From: Lacisediminihabitans sp040549465 | Lineage (GTDB): Bacteria; Actinomycetota; Actinomycetes; Actinomycetales; Microbacteriaceae | Direction of reading: 5' to 3' | DNA: 64,000 nucleotides | Assembly (NCBI RefSeq): GCF_040549465.1 | Contig: NZ_JBEPTL010000020.1 | Span: 1-64,000 of the forward strand | Part shown: piece by piece, positions 1 to 9,514 of the stretch | How the letters are laid out: every line of letters begins with the position of its first letter | Numbering within the stretch: the stretch's first letter is position 1 | The notes under the pieces: model-generated | What the model saw: the letters and a program-made list of their open reading frames with translations, nothing else | The model's database searches: none | Told to the model about the DNA's origin: nothing | Translations under genes and position numbers: made by a program

Positions 1-70
1 CGGCAGGAAGGAAACAATATACGCCATAATGGGCGGTCGGGGGGCGGGGCATTTGGCGGGGATTTGTTGC

Positions 71-191
<121 letters not shown>

Positions 192-222
192 ACGGCAGAG
201 GGACTACCGGGCCCACAACCAA

Positions 223-256
223 GGAAACCGTTGAACCCAGGGGTTCAACGGTTTCC
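223..256 (-). terminator. Hairpin downstream of tRNA-Ala
   Basis: A perfect 16-base inverted repeat (223-238 with 241-256, two bases between) lies 24 bases beyond the 3' end of the leftward tRNA-Ala gene. It is well placed to end the tRNA or gyrase transcript. There is no clear U run after it on the minus strand, so it would be a U-poor hairpin terminator. Confidence 0.6.
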
Positions 257-280
257 GCTGTCCCAAGACACGCCGTGTTG

Positions 281-353
281 TGGAGCCTAGGGGAATCGAA
301 CCCCTGACCTCCTGCTTGCAAAGCAGGCGCTCTACCAATTGAGCTAAGGCCCC
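281..353 (-). tRNA. tRNA-Ala (anticodon TGC)
   Basis: A 73-base cloverleaf reads on the minus strand from GGGGCCT to AGGCTCCA. The anticodon loop is CTTTGCAAG-like with anticodon TGC. The acceptor stem has a G3:U70 wobble pair, the alanine identity element. CCA is not encoded. It follows tRNA-Ile after 29 bases, the usual actinobacterial order downstream of gyrA. Confidence 0.95.
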
Positions 354-382
354 GGATGCCAGAATCCGGTCAAAATTCTGAG

Positions 383-456
383 TGGGGATACCAGGACTTG
401 AACCTGGGACCTCTTCGTTATCAGCGAAGCGCTCTAACCGCCTGAGCTATATCCCC
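383..456 (-). tRNA. tRNA-Ile (anticodon GAT)
   Basis: A 74-base cloverleaf reads on the minus strand from GGGGATA to TATCCCCA. The anticodon stem-loop CTTCGCTGATAACGAAG gives anticodon GAT. It lies 66 bases after the DUF3566 gene and directly before tRNA-Ala, the gyrA-DUF3566-tRNA-Ile-tRNA-Ala arrangement common in actinobacteria. Confidence 0.95.
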
Positions 457-522
457 ATGTCCCTGATCGGCTCAGGGCAGATACGAGAGTACCGTACCTG
501 TGGCGCAGTTACCCAATTGGCC

Positions 523-927
523 CTAGTTGTTGGTGAAGCCGACGAGCAATCCACCGGTGATACGCACGCTGAAGTTGTAGAGCATCGCTGCAATCGCACC
601 GAGAACCGTGCCAACTACGGTGTTCAGCAGGCCCACCACCACGGCGAACAGGGCCACCTGGGTGAGTGGCAGCAGCGTCGTCACACTGAACTTCTGGTTC
701 AGGATGTTGCTCATCAAACCGTCGATGGCACTGAAGACCTGGAGCGCATTCAACAGCACCCAGACCAGCACGGTCGCCACGACCAGGATGATGCCGAGCG
801 TCAGGGCGATCAGAAAGGAAAGCTTCACCGCCGACCAGAAGTCGACGTACACGAGCTTGAGGCGAACCTGCTTCGTCGCACTGGCTTTCTGCGATTTTCG
901 CTGGAGTCTCTCTGCGAGGCTACTCAT
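523..927 (-). CDS. DUF3566 transmembrane protein
   Basis: A 134-residue membrane protein. The N-terminus is basic and cytoplasmic (about 1-30), followed by a hydrophobic segment at about 36-62 and a second at about 88-115. Its position right after gyrA and its length match the actinobacterial DUF3566 family (Rv0007 position in Mycobacterium). Its ATG overlaps the end of gyrA in ATGAGTAG (8 bases), so the two are probably translationally coupled. The exact function is unknown; relatives near gyrase are discussed in connection with the cell envelope, but nothing in the sequence settles this. Confidence 0.88.
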   Translation of the reverse strand: MSSLAERLQRKSQKASATKQVRLKLVYVDFWSAVKLSFLIALTLGIILVVATVLVWVLLNALQVFSAIDGLMSNILNQKFSVTTLLPLTQVALFAVVVGLLNTVVGTVLGAIAAMLYNFSVRITGGLLVGFTNN

Positions 928-3514
928 CTATTGTTTCGTCCTTCCCGGTCTGGTCTTCGGCGGCCGGTGACTCCTCCTCCGGAGCTTCCTGGCCATCCAC
1001 GTCCAGATTGCGTTCACTGTTCTTCGCTACTGCGATGATCCTGTCGTCGTCCGCGAAACGTGCGAACACAACCCCCATGGTGTCACGACCCTTGGCCGGA
1101 ACCTCGGCGACAGACGAGCGTACCACCTTGCCGCTGGCAAGAACCACAAGCACCTCGTCGTCGTCTTCGACGATCAGAGCGCCCGCCAGGTCACCCCGAG
1201 CCTCGGCCAATTTGGCCACCTTGATGCCCAAACCGCCACGGTTCTGCAGTCGATACTGGTCCGCCGAGGTGCGCTTGGCGTAACCGCCCTCTGTCACCAC
1301 GAAGACGTATCCGGCGTCGGAGACGACGGACGCATCCAGCAGGGTGTCGTCGTCGCGGAAATGCATCCCGATCACACCGGAGGTCGCGCGCCCCATCGGA
1401 CGCAGCGCATCGTCGGATGCCGTGAACCGGATCGACATTCCCTTGCGCGAGACCAGCAGAAGATCGGAGTGCTCCTCCACCAGCATCGCCGAGGTCAGCT
1501 CGTCGTCGTCGCGGAGGTTGATCGCGATGATGCCACCGGTACGATTCGTGTCGTACTCGGTGAGCGCGGTCTTCTTGACCAGGCCGCCGCGAGTGGCGAG
1601 CACGAGGTAGCGCGCCGCCGCGTAGTCGCGAATGTCAAGGATCTGGGCGATCTCCTCATCAGGCTGCAGGGCGAGAAGGTTGGCGACGTGCTGGCCCTTG
1701 GTGTCGCGGCCGCCCTCCTGTACCTCATAGGCCTTGGCGCGGTAGACGCGGCCCTTATTGGTGAAGAACAACAGCCAGTGGTGGGTGGTGGTGACGAAGA
1801 AGTGGTCAACCACGTCATCCGCCCTGAGCTGCGCGCCCTTGACGCCCTTGCCGCCGCGGTGCTGGCTGCGGTAGTTGTCGCTGCGGGTGCGCTTGATGTA
1901 GCCACCGCGGGTGACGGTGACGACCATTTCCTCCTCGGGAATGAGGTCTTCGACATTCATGTCGCCGTCGAACCCGAACATGATCTCAGTGCGACGCTCG
2001 TCACCGTATTTGGCGATCAGGTCGGTGAGTTCTTCGCTCACGATGTCGCGCTGGCGCTGTGGGCTCGCAATGATCGCCTGGTAGTCGGCGATCTCCATCT
2101 CGATCGCGTCGTGCTCGTCGATGATCTTCTGGCGCTCGAGGGCCGCGAGACGACGCAACTGCATGTCGAGAATGGAGCGGGCCTGGATGTCGTCCACGTC
2201 GAGCAGCGTGATGAGGCCCGCGCGCGCGTCGTCCACGGTGGCGGACCGACGGATCAAGGCGATGACCTCGTCGAGCGCGTCGAGCGCCTTGAGATAGCCG
2301 CGCAGGATATGGGCGCGCTCCTCAGCCTTACGCAGACGGTAGATGGTGCGGCGCACGATCACATCGATCTGGTGATCGGCCCAGGCGGTGATGAATCCGT
2401 CGATCGGCAGTGTGCGCGGGATGCCGTCCACGATCGCCAGCATGTTGGCGCCGAAGTTCTCCTGCAGCGGCGTGTGCTTGTACAGGTTGTTGAGCACGAC
2501 CTTGGCGACCGCGTCGCGCTTGAGCACGACCACGAGGCGCTGGCCGGTGCGGCCGGAGGTCTCGTCACGGATGTCTGCGATTCCGGAGATCTTGCCCTCT
2601 TTGACGAGCTCGGCGATCTTCAACGCGAGGTTGTCGGGGTTGACCTGGTATGGCAGTTCGGTGACGACGAGGCAGGTGCGGCCCTGAAGCTCCTCCACGT
2701 TGACGACGGCCCGCATCGTGATGGATCCGCGGCCGGTGCGATAGGCGTCCTGGATGCCCTTGAGGCCCAGGATCTGGGCACCGGTGGGGAAGTCGGGGCC
2801 CTTGATGCGCTGGATGAGAGCTTCGACGAGCTCTTCCTGGCTGGCATCCGGATTGGCGAGGTGCCAGAGTGCGGCCGCGCCGACCTCGCGCAGGTTGTGT
2901 GGCGGGATGTTGGTTGCCATGCCGACGGCGATACCGACGGATCCGTTGACCAGGAGGTTGGGGAACCGGCTCGGCAGAACGAAGGGCTCCTGGGTGCGAC
3001 CGTCGTAGTTGTCGACGAAATCGACGGTCTCTTCTTCGATGTCGCGAACCATCTCCATCGCGAGAGGTGCCATCTTGGTTTCGGTGTACCGGTGCGCCGC
3101 AGCGCCGTCATTGCCCGGTGAACCGAAGTTTCCCTGTCCGAGGGCGAGTGGGTAGCGGAGGCTCCATGGCTGCACCAGGCGCACCAGTGCGTCATACACA
3201 GAGGAGTCACCGTGCGGGTGGAACTGGCCCATCACGTCGCCGATGACGCGGGTGCACTTGGAGAAGCCCTTGTCGGGCCGGTAGCCACCGTCGTACATCG
3301 CGTAGATCACGCGACGGTGCACGGGCTTGAGACCGTCACGCACCTCCGGCAGGGCCCGACCGACAATGACGCTCATCGCATAGTCGAGGTACGAACGCTG
3401 CATCTCGAGCTGCAGGTCGACCTGGCTCACCTTGTCGTGGCTCAGGTCGATCTCGCGGCCCGCGATCTGTTCCTCGGTAGCGTCTGTGCCCTCTGGGGTT
3501 GTTTCGTCAGCCAT
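920..3514 (-). CDS. gyrA: DNA gyrase subunit A
   Basis: 864 residues, breakage-reunion subunit of gyrase, which introduces negative supercoils together with GyrB. The catalytic tyrosine is Y143 in AAHRYTE. The quinolone-determining helix reads GDSSVYDAL with S104 and D108, the residues usually found in susceptible enzymes (M. tuberculosis has Ala at the serine position). The C-terminal beta-pinwheel carries a GyrA-box-like QHRGGKG near residue 555 and a second similar QNRGGLG. The tail is acidic. ATG start; it follows gyrB after 79 bases that contain a hairpin, and its end overlaps the DUF3566 gene. Confidence 0.98.
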   Translation of the reverse strand: MADETTPEGTDATEEQIAGREIDLSHDKVSQVDLQLEMQRSYLDYAMSVIVGRALPEVRDGLKPVHRRVIYAMYDGGYRPDKGFSKCTRVIGDVMGQFHPHGDSSVYDALVRLVQPWSLRYPLALGQGNFGSPGNDGAAAHRYTETKMAPLAMEMVRDIEEETVDFVDNYDGRTQEPFVLPSRFPNLLVNGSVGIAVGMATNIPPHNLREVGAAALWHLANPDASQEELVEALIQRIKGPDFPTGAQILGLKGIQDAYRTGRGSITMRAVVNVEELQGRTCLVVTELPYQVNPDNLALKIAELVKEGKISGIADIRDETSGRTGQRLVVVLKRDAVAKVVLNNLYKHTPLQENFGANMLAIVDGIPRTLPIDGFITAWADHQIDVIVRRTIYRLRKAEERAHILRGYLKALDALDEVIALIRRSATVDDARAGLITLLDVDDIQARSILDMQLRRLAALERQKIIDEHDAIEMEIADYQAIIASPQRQRDIVSEELTDLIAKYGDERRTEIMFGFDGDMNVEDLIPEEEMVVTVTRGGYIKRTRSDNYRSQHRGGKGVKGAQLRADDVVDHFFVTTTHHWLLFFTNKGRVYRAKAYEVQEGGRDTKGQHVANLLALQPDEEIAQILDIRDYAAARYLVLATRGGLVKKTALTEYDTNRTGGIIAINLRDDDELTSAMLVEEHSDLLLVSRKGMSIRFTASDDALRPMGRATSGVIGMHFRDDDTLLDASVVSDAGYVFVVTEGGYAKRTSADQYRLQNRGGLGIKVAKLAEARGDLAGALIVEDDDEVLVVLASGKVVRSSVAEVPAKGRDTMGVVFARFADDDRIIAVAKNSERNLDVDGQEAPEEESPAAEDQTGKDETIDE

Positions 3515-3564
3515 AAGTTCTCTATTCCCGGTCCTCGATCATGTCGAAGGACCGCGTCGGTCGT

Positions 3565-3587
3565 GTTCCCCGAGAACCTCGGGGAAC
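3565..3587 (-). promoter_or_regulatory. Hairpin between gyrB and gyrA
   Basis: A perfect 10-base stem (3565-3574 with 3578-3587) with a three-base loop begins 6 bases after the gyrB stop. No U run follows on the minus strand, so it looks more like a processing, stability or attenuation element between the two gyrase genes than a classical terminator. Confidence 0.45.
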
Positions 3588-3593
3588 GAGGGA

Positions 3594-5585
3594 CTAAATA
3601 TCGAGGAAGCGCACGTCTTTGGCGTTCTTCTGGATGAAGTTGCGTCGCAGCTCGACGTTTTCGCCCATGAGCGTGTCGAAAATCTCGTCGGCGGCGGCAG
3701 CATCGTCGAGCGTTACCTGCAGGAGGGTTCGGGTTACCGGATCCATGGTGGTCTCCCACAGTTCCTTGTAGTCCATCTCGCCGAGCCCTTTGTAGCGCTG
3801 TACGCCACTCTCCTTCGGCATCCGCTTGCCGGCAGTGGCGCCCTCGGCCAGCAGTGCGTCGCGCTCGCGGTCGCTGTAGACATACTCGTGAGGTGAGTTG
3901 CTCCACTTAAGGCGATACAGCGGCGGTTGGGCGAGGTAGACGTAGCCGAGGTCGATCAGCGGACGCATATAGCGAAAGAGCAGCGTCAGCAGCAGGGTGG
4001 TGATGTGCTGGCCGTCGACGTCAGCATCGGCCATCAGCACGATCTTGTGGTAGCGAGCCTTCTCTGGATTGAAGTCCTCGCCGATGCCAGCGCCGAAAGC
4101 GGTGATCATCGCCTGCACCTCGTTGTTGGCGAGTGCGCGATCGAGTCGCGCCTTCTCGACGTTGAGGATCTTGCCGCGTAGCGGGAGGATCGCCTGGAAC
4201 TCGGGGTTGCGCCCCTGCACGGCCGAGCCGCCGGCCGAGTCACCCTCGACCATGAAGATTTCACTGAGGCTCGGGTCATTGCTCGAGCAGTCTCGCAGCT
4301 TGCCGGGCATGCCGCCCGACTCGAGGAGGCCCTTGCGCCTGGTCTGTTCGCGCGCTTTTCGTGCGGCCATCCGGGCGGCGGATGCCTGGATCGCCTTGCG
4401 AATCACATCGCGCGCCTGCGTGGGGTTGCGATCGAACCAGTCACCGAGCTGATCGCCGGTGATGCGCTGCACAAAAGACTTGGCGATCGTGTTGCCGAGC
4501 TTGGTCTTGGTCTGGCCCTCGAACTGCGGTTCCGCGAGCTTGACGGAGATGACCGCGGTGAGACCCTCGCGCACGTCGTCGCCGGTGAGGTTCTCATCCT
4601 TCTCTTTGATGATCGCCTTCTCGCGTGCGTACTTGTTCACCAGCGTGGTGAGTGCAGCTCGGAAACCCTCTTCGTGGGTTCCACCCTCGTGGGTGTTGAT
4701 CGTGTTCGCGAAGGTGTGCACGCTCTCCTGGTAGGAGTTGGTCCACTGCATGGCCACCTCGATGGAGATCTTCGCGTCGGTGTCTTCCATTTCGAAGGAG
4801 ATGATCTCGGGGTGCACCACCTCGAGCTTCTTCGCGGAGTTGAGATACTCGACGTAGTCGACGAGACCCTTTTCGTAGAGATAGGTGATCGAGACCGGCT
4901 CCCTCCCCTCGACCGGGATAGCAGAATCATCGTGGTCACGCTCATCGATGAGGGTGATCGACAGTCCTTTATTGAGGAAGGCCATCTGCTGGAAGCGGGA
5001 CCGCAGTGTCTCGTAGTCGAACTCGACGGTCTCGAAGATGTCGGCGTTCGGCCAGAAAGTCTGGCTGGTGCCGGTCTCCTTGGTCGCCTCGCCCTTGGCG
5101 AGAGGAGCATCCGGCACACCGTTGGTGAAGCTCATCCTCCAGACCGCGCCCTGACGGCGCACCTCGGTGTCTACCCGGGAGGAGAGGGCGTTGACCACGG
5201 AGATACCGACACCGTGCAGACCGCCAGACACCGCATACCCGCCCCCGCCGAACTTGCCGCCCGCGTGAAGGATCGTCATGACGACTTCAACCGACGATTT
5301 GTTTTCTGCCTTGTTGAGATCGACGGGAATTCCACGGCCATTGTCGACCACACGGATGCCGCCATCAGCGAGCATCGTCACGATGATGGTGTCGCAAAAA
5401 CCGGCGAGGGCCTCGTCGACCGAGTTGTCGACCACCTCGGTCACAAGGTGATGGAGTCCGCGAGGGCCCGTGGAGCCGATGTACATGCCGGGTCGTTTAC
5501 GCACTGCTTCAAGCCCCTCGAGGACCTGGATCTGATCTGCGCCGTAGTTATCTTCAGATTCGGAATTCGAGCGGTTCGCTGGCAT
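3594..5585 (-). CDS. gyrB: DNA gyrase subunit B
   Basis: 663 residues, ATPase subunit of gyrase. The GHKL ATPase motifs are present: EVVDNSVDEALAG with catalytic E50 and Mg-binding N54, DNGRGIPV, and GGLHGVG. The TOPRIM domain has EGDSAGGS, PLRGKILNVEKA and DADVDGQHI, and the usual C-terminal tail follows. ATG start. It follows dciA after 165 bases that contain a small GGCCC/GGGCC stem (5683-5698) and probably its own promoter. Nothing unusual in length or motifs. Confidence 0.98.
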   Translation of the reverse strand: MPANRSNSESEDNYGADQIQVLEGLEAVRKRPGMYIGSTGPRGLHHLVTEVVDNSVDEALAGFCDTIIVTMLADGGIRVVDNGRGIPVDLNKAENKSSVEVVMTILHAGGKFGGGGYAVSGGLHGVGISVVNALSSRVDTEVRRQGAVWRMSFTNGVPDAPLAKGEATKETGTSQTFWPNADIFETVEFDYETLRSRFQQMAFLNKGLSITLIDERDHDDSAIPVEGREPVSITYLYEKGLVDYVEYLNSAKKLEVVHPEIISFEMEDTDAKISIEVAMQWTNSYQESVHTFANTINTHEGGTHEEGFRAALTTLVNKYAREKAIIKEKDENLTGDDVREGLTAVISVKLAEPQFEGQTKTKLGNTIAKSFVQRITGDQLGDWFDRNPTQARDVIRKAIQASAARMAARKAREQTRRKGLLESGGMPGKLRDCSSNDPSLSEIFMVEGDSAGGSAVQGRNPEFQAILPLRGKILNVEKARLDRALANNEVQAMITAFGAGIGEDFNPEKARYHKIVLMADADVDGQHITTLLLTLLFRYMRPLIDLGYVYLAQPPLYRLKWSNSPHEYVYSDRERDALLAEGATAGKRMPKESGVQRYKGLGEMDYKELWETTMDPVTRTLLQVTLDDAAAADEIFDTLMGENVELRRNFIQKNAKDVRFLDI

Positions 5586-5750
5586 ATGAAATTGGGCTCC
5601 TGCCGGGTAGATCGGTACGCCGTTCGCGGCCGGGCTACCGAAGGATAGCTGCCAGGACGACCTTTCGATTCTACCAAATGAAGGCCCCTCACAGGGCCGA
5701 AATCGCCCGTCTGGGGACTTTATTCTGCTCGGTCGACCGATTTTGCCTAG

Positions 5751-6248
5751 CTAGCCGTAAGTATCGCGCGGACCGCGCCCTGGGATAGATCTGAGACCTC
5801 TTTTCCAGGAGGGAGCGTTGGGTCCATCAAAACGTACAGAGAGGATGCCGGCATCCGGGTACCTCACGGCGATCTGGTTCATCACCTGCACGCGCATTAA
5901 TCGCAACTGGGTCGCCCAGGCCGTCGAGTCGCAATGCACGGTCAGCACGCCATCCTCGATCCCCACCGGAGAGGAGTGTTCCGCGGTCTCGGCGCCGGCG
6001 ATATCCGCCCAGGAGGAGAGCAGTTCCGAACGGGCGAGCGGGGAGCTCCACCCAAGTCGCGTCGTGAGCGCGTCGACGATCGACCCGAGACCTTCCGGAT
6101 CGCGGCCATTACCGAACGGGATGCTCGAGCCCGGCTCCCTCTTCGCTCGCTTGCGGGCGTCGCTGGAGCGGGAAGAACCGTCGCCGAACACCCGACGAAA
6201 CCGCAGATAGACCCCGACCGACTCCGAAACGGGCCGGTCATCCTTCAT
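5751..6248 (-). CDS. dciA: DciA-family (DUF721) helicase-loader protein
   Basis: 165 residues. The DUF721/DciA core lies at about 50-140 (LGSIVDALTTRLGW..., then WADIAGAETAEHSSPVGI and DSTAWATQLRLM). The C-terminus ends in GRGPRDTYG, typical of actinobacterial members (Rv0004 position). DciA proteins bind and load the replicative helicase DnaB in bacteria without DnaC/DnaI, so this is the likely loader for the DnaB encoded at 30 kb. The start ATG overlaps the recF stop (ATGA), which implies coupling. Confidence 0.9.
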   Translation of the reverse strand: MKDDRPVSESVGVYLRFRRVFGDGSSRSSDARKRAKREPGSSIPFGNGRDPEGLGSIVDALTTRLGWSSPLARSELLSSWADIAGAETAEHSSPVGIEDGVLTVHCDSTAWATQLRLMRVQVMNQIAVRYPDAGILSVRFDGPNAPSWKRGLRSIPGRGPRDTYG

Positions 6249-7417
6249 TCGGCATCTCCCACGATCGTGCCGTGTGCGATTTTCACGGTGTTGCCGGTCA
6301 ACTGCTTTGGTACGTCGTCATAGACGGCGGCCGTGATGAGCACCTGTTCGAAGTCTTCGACCGCGGCGGCGAGGCGAAGACGCCGGGATTCATCTAGTTC
6401 GGCGAAGACATCGTCCAGCATCAGTACAGGATCCCCCGATACCGACTCTCTTCTCAACAGGGTGGCGGAGGCCAGTTTCAGGGCAAGAGCAAACGACCAT
6501 GATTCGCCGTGACTGGCGTACCCCTTGGCTGGTAACCCATTGAGCTCGAGGACGAGGTCGTCGCGGTGCGGGCCGACGAGGGTGATTCCCCTGTCGAGTT
6601 CGTTCCTTCTCAACCGTGCGAGAGCTTCGCGAAATCCGTCGGCCGCCTCTCCCGCCGCGAGGCGGTCGCGACGGAGAGCTGCCGGTGCTGCCTCTGCGCC
6701 GTCCAGGTCCGCAGCTCCGGCGAAAATACTGAATTGGGTGGCGAGGCGCGCATGGTGATCCTCCCCGGCCACCGCCGTATAAGCCGCAGCGACCTCTGGC
6801 AGCAGCTCCGCCACCAGCGAGGTTCTTGCCTCGATCAGTTCGGAACCCAGCGAGACAAGGCGGTCATCCCAGATTTCGAGGGTACCGAGCTGAGTCTCCT
6901 TGAGTCCGGATGCCCGTGCGGACTTCAGAAGTGTGTTGCGCTGCTTGACCACGCGTTCGTAATCGGTGAGTACCGCCGAGAGGCGCGGGGAACGCAGCAC
7001 CAGCAGTTCGTCGAGAAATCGGCGGCGGCCCGAAGGCTCTCCGCGAATCAGCGACAGGTCTTCCGGAGCAAACAAAACGCTTGAGAAATACCTCGGCAGT
7101 TCCCGGGTCTTGATCACCGATCGGTTCACCTGCGCGCGATTCGGGGATGACCTGTTGATCTGTACCTCGGTGAGAACCTGTCGTTCGCCGTGTTGGAGGC
7201 GGGCACGGATGATCGCCGAATCCTCACCCTGGCGGATCATCGCATGATCGACCGAGACCCGATGGGACCCGAGAGTGCTCAGATATCCGAGCGACTCGAC
7301 AAGGTTCGTCTTACCCTGCCCGTTGCTGCCCACGAACAGGTTGGCACCGGAGACGAGGTCGACCTCCGCCGTCGTGTAATTACGGAAATCGCTGAGACTG
7401 AGATGGGTGACGATCAC
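6245..7417 (-). CDS. recF: DNA replication and repair protein RecF
   Basis: 390 residues, SMC-like ATPase that helps RecOR load RecA at single-strand gaps. Walker A is GSNGQGKT (30-37); LVGPHRDDL is in the C-terminal half; Walker B is PVLMLDDVFAELDESRR (residues near 335). Length is normal. It lies 12 bases downstream of gnd on the same strand and overlaps dciA by four bases. A perfect ten-base palindrome GTCACGTGAC sits just upstream of its start (7421-7430), touching the gnd stop. Confidence 0.97.
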   Translation of the reverse strand: MIVTHLSLSDFRNYTTAEVDLVSGANLFVGSNGQGKTNLVESLGYLSTLGSHRVSVDHAMIRQGEDSAIIRARLQHGERQVLTEVQINRSSPNRAQVNRSVIKTRELPRYFSSVLFAPEDLSLIRGEPSGRRRFLDELLVLRSPRLSAVLTDYERVVKQRNTLLKSARASGLKETQLGTLEIWDDRLVSLGSELIEARTSLVAELLPEVAAAYTAVAGEDHHARLATQFSIFAGAADLDGAEAAPAALRRDRLAAGEAADGFREALARLRRNELDRGITLVGPHRDDLVLELNGLPAKGYASHGESWSFALALKLASATLLRRESVSGDPVLMLDDVFAELDESRRLRLAAAVEDFEQVLITAAVYDDVPKQLTGNTVKIAHGTIVGDAE

Positions 7418-7429
7418 GCGGTCACGTGA

Positions 7430-8320
7430 CTAGTCGACAGCTTTGACCGAGTGCCCGCCGAACTGGTTGCGGAGCGCCGCAACAGCCTTCATCGCGGGAG
7501 AACCCTCTGGCTGGCGCGAAACGAACCTGGCGAAGATCGAAGCACTGATGGTCGGAACCGGGACAGCATTCGCGAGTGCTTCTTCGATGGTCCAGCGACC
7601 CTCGCCCGAATCTTCGACGTAACCCTCGATATCCTTGAACTCGGGATCTTCCTCAAGGGCCCGGACCAGCAACTCGAGCAGCCAGGACCGCACCACAGTT
7701 CCACGCTGCCAGGCCTTGAAGGTACCGGTGACATCTTTGATGATGTCATCGCGCTTTTCGAGCAACTCATAGCCCTCGGCATAGGCCTGCATCAATGCGT
7801 ATTCGATGCCGTTGTGCACCATCTTGGCGTAGTGCCCGGAGCCGACCTCGCCCACGTGGACGAAGCCCTCATCGCGAGGTCCTTCCGGACGCAGCGCATC
7901 GAAGATCGGCATCAGGATGTCGATGTTCTTCTTGTGACCGCCCACCATCAGGCCGTAGCCGTTCTTCAATCCCCAGACACCCCCGGAGACACCGGCATCC
8001 ACAAATTCGATACCCTTCTCGGCGACCTGTGCTGCGTGGGTGAAGTCCTCGGTGAAGCGCGAGTTGCCACCGTCGATGATGATGTCGCCCTTGTCGAGCT
8101 CAGCAGCCAGGTCGGTGATGACCGAGGTGGTGATCTCACCGGAGGGAACCATCACCCAGACGATGCGCGGTGTGGGAAGCGCCTTGGCCAGATCGGCGAG
8201 ACTCGCGACATCCCTGACGTCGGGATTGCGGTCGTAACCGGTGACCTCGATGTCGTGTGCACGGAGGCGGGTACGCATGTTGCTACCCATTTTTCCAAGA
8301 CCGATGAGGCCGATGTGCAT
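7430..8320 (-). CDS. gnd: 6-phosphogluconate dehydrogenase (decarboxylating), short form
   Basis: 296 residues, oxidising 6-phosphogluconate to ribulose 5-phosphate in the pentose phosphate pathway. The N-terminal Rossmann motif is GLIGLGKMG, the substrate motif DGGNSRFTED-like follows, and GHYAKMVHNGIEYA holds the catalytic lysine. It is the about 300-residue form common in Gram-positives rather than the 470-residue enzyme; the cofactor (NAD or NADP) cannot be read with certainty. In actinobacteria this gene is regularly inserted between dnaN and recF. ATG start. Confidence 0.95.
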   Translation of the reverse strand: MHIGLIGLGKMGSNMRTRLRAHDIEVTGYDRNPDVRDVASLADLAKALPTPRIVWVMVPSGEITTSVITDLAAELDKGDIIIDGGNSRFTEDFTHAAQVAEKGIEFVDAGVSGGVWGLKNGYGLMVGGHKKNIDILMPIFDALRPEGPRDEGFVHVGEVGSGHYAKMVHNGIEYALMQAYAEGYELLEKRDDIIKDVTGTFKAWQRGTVVRSWLLELLVRALEEDPEFKDIEGYVEDSGEGRWTIEEALANAVPVPTISASIFARFVSRQPEGSPAMKAVAALRNQFGGHSVKAVD

Positions 8321-8365
8321 TTCAGTGCTTCTTTCGAGCGATGTGCTTCTTCAAGCAACGTGGGA

Positions 8366-9514
8366 TTAGCGCAACAGGAGATTGGGCTGCAGGAGGTATT
8401 TGTAGTTATCTGCTCCCGGCTGGTCTTTCGACGACTGGCTGGTGATCAACACCGGTCCGGGCTTATTAGGGTTCTCGGTCTTGGTGAACGAAATGCGAAC
8501 GAATTCGGAATGGACGGCTCCCAACCCGTCCAGGAGGAATGCCGGCTTGAGAGAGACGACGGTGTCGCCGCCGCTCAGGTGGGCATCGATGGTCTCGGAT
8601 GCCTGGGCCTGCTCGGATCCGATTGCTTCGAGCGTAACCCCGTCGATGGTGAAGGTGAAGCGCAGCGCCGCCTCACGCTCGAGCACCAAAGACACCCGGC
8701 GAACAGCCTCGATGAGTTCACCGGTGTTGATGACCGCGTAATTGTCGACGGTTTCGGGGAAGAGGCGCTTGACCGGCGGAAAATTTCCCTTGATGAGAAG
8801 AGAAGTGACAGTCTTCTTCTCGGCACTGAATGCGATGAGTTCACGGTCGTCGGTGTTGGTTATCGCCACCGAGATGTTTCCGCTGTGGCCGAAGGTCTTG
8901 CCGATCTCCTGCAGTGTTCGTGCCGGGACCAGTGCCGTGATCGTCTCTGTCGACGACGAATCTCCGGAATCCCATTCGATCTCGCGTACCGCTACCCGGT
9001 AACGGTCGGTGGCCACCAGGGTCAGGCTGTTCTCGCTGACCTCGAGCTGCACGCCGGTGATGACGGGGGTTACGTCATCACGGGATGCTGCGACGGCCAC
9101 CTGCGAAACGGCGGCGGCGAAGGACTCGGCCGGAAGGATGCCGGATTGCGCCGAGATCTGCGGAAGAGTCGGATACTCCTCCACCGGCATGCTGAGCAGG
9201 GTGAAGTTGGCGGTACCACAGGCGACGGTGATGCGCCCCTCATCGGTGGAGAACTGCAGCGGCGCATTCGGAAGCCGGCTCGCGATGTCGGCAAGGAGAC
9301 GACCGGAGACCAGGATTTTGCCCTGCTCCGAGATATCGGCGGCGATCTCGGTCTGGGCCGAAACTTCGTAGTCAAAAGAGGAGAGGGTTAATCCGGACTC
9401 TGTGGTCTCGATCAGCACACCGCTCAGGATCGGAAGCGTGGTGCGCTGAGGCAACAACTTCACGGCAAAGGAAACAGCCTCACTGAAGACGTCACGATTG
9501 ACTTGGAACTTCAT
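8366..9514 (-). CDS. dnaN: DNA polymerase III beta sliding clamp
   Basis: 382 residues, the ring-shaped processivity clamp. The N-terminus MKFQVNRDVFSEAV, the three repeated clamp folds and the C-terminal DNYKYLLQPNLLLR-like end are typical, although the usual ending (P-M-R/L) is here extended as LLQPNLLLR. An in-frame GTG six bases upstream (9520) could add two residues, but the ribosome-binding site AAGGG abuts it and is ideally spaced for the ATG at 9514. It lies downstream of dnaA across the origin region and 45 bases before gnd. Confidence 0.97.
   Translation of the reverse strand: MKFQVNRDVFSEAVSFAVKLLPQRTTLPILSGVLIETTESGLTLSSFDYEVSAQTEIAADISEQGKILVSGRLLADIASRLPNAPLQFSTDEGRITVACGTANFTLLSMPVEEYPTLPQISAQSGILPAESFAAAVSQVAVAASRDDVTPVITGVQLEVSENSLTLVATDRYRVAVREIEWDSGDSSSTETITALVPARTLQEIGKTFGHSGNISVAITNTDDRELIAFSAEKKTVTSLLIKGNFPPVKRLFPETVDNYAVINTGELIEAVRRVSLVLEREAALRFTFTIDGVTLEAIGSEQAQASETIDAHLSGGDTVVSLKPAFLLDGLGAVHSEFVRISFTKTENPNKPGPVLITSQSSKDQPGADNYKYLLQPNLLLR

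Noticed and set aside
1361..3121. 586-codon open frame antisense to gyrA
   Set aside because: It lies fully inside gyrA on the other strand; high-GC codon bias creates such long shadow frames. No family features.
7421..7430. Possible third parS (GTCACGTGAC) between recF and gnd
   Set aside because: Shares only the CACGTG core and lacks the flanking TTT/AAA of parS; more likely a chance ten-base palindrome.
7451..9391. 646-codon open frame antisense to gnd and dnaN
   Set aside because: Crosses two well-supported genes and has no recognisable motifs; GC-driven shadow.
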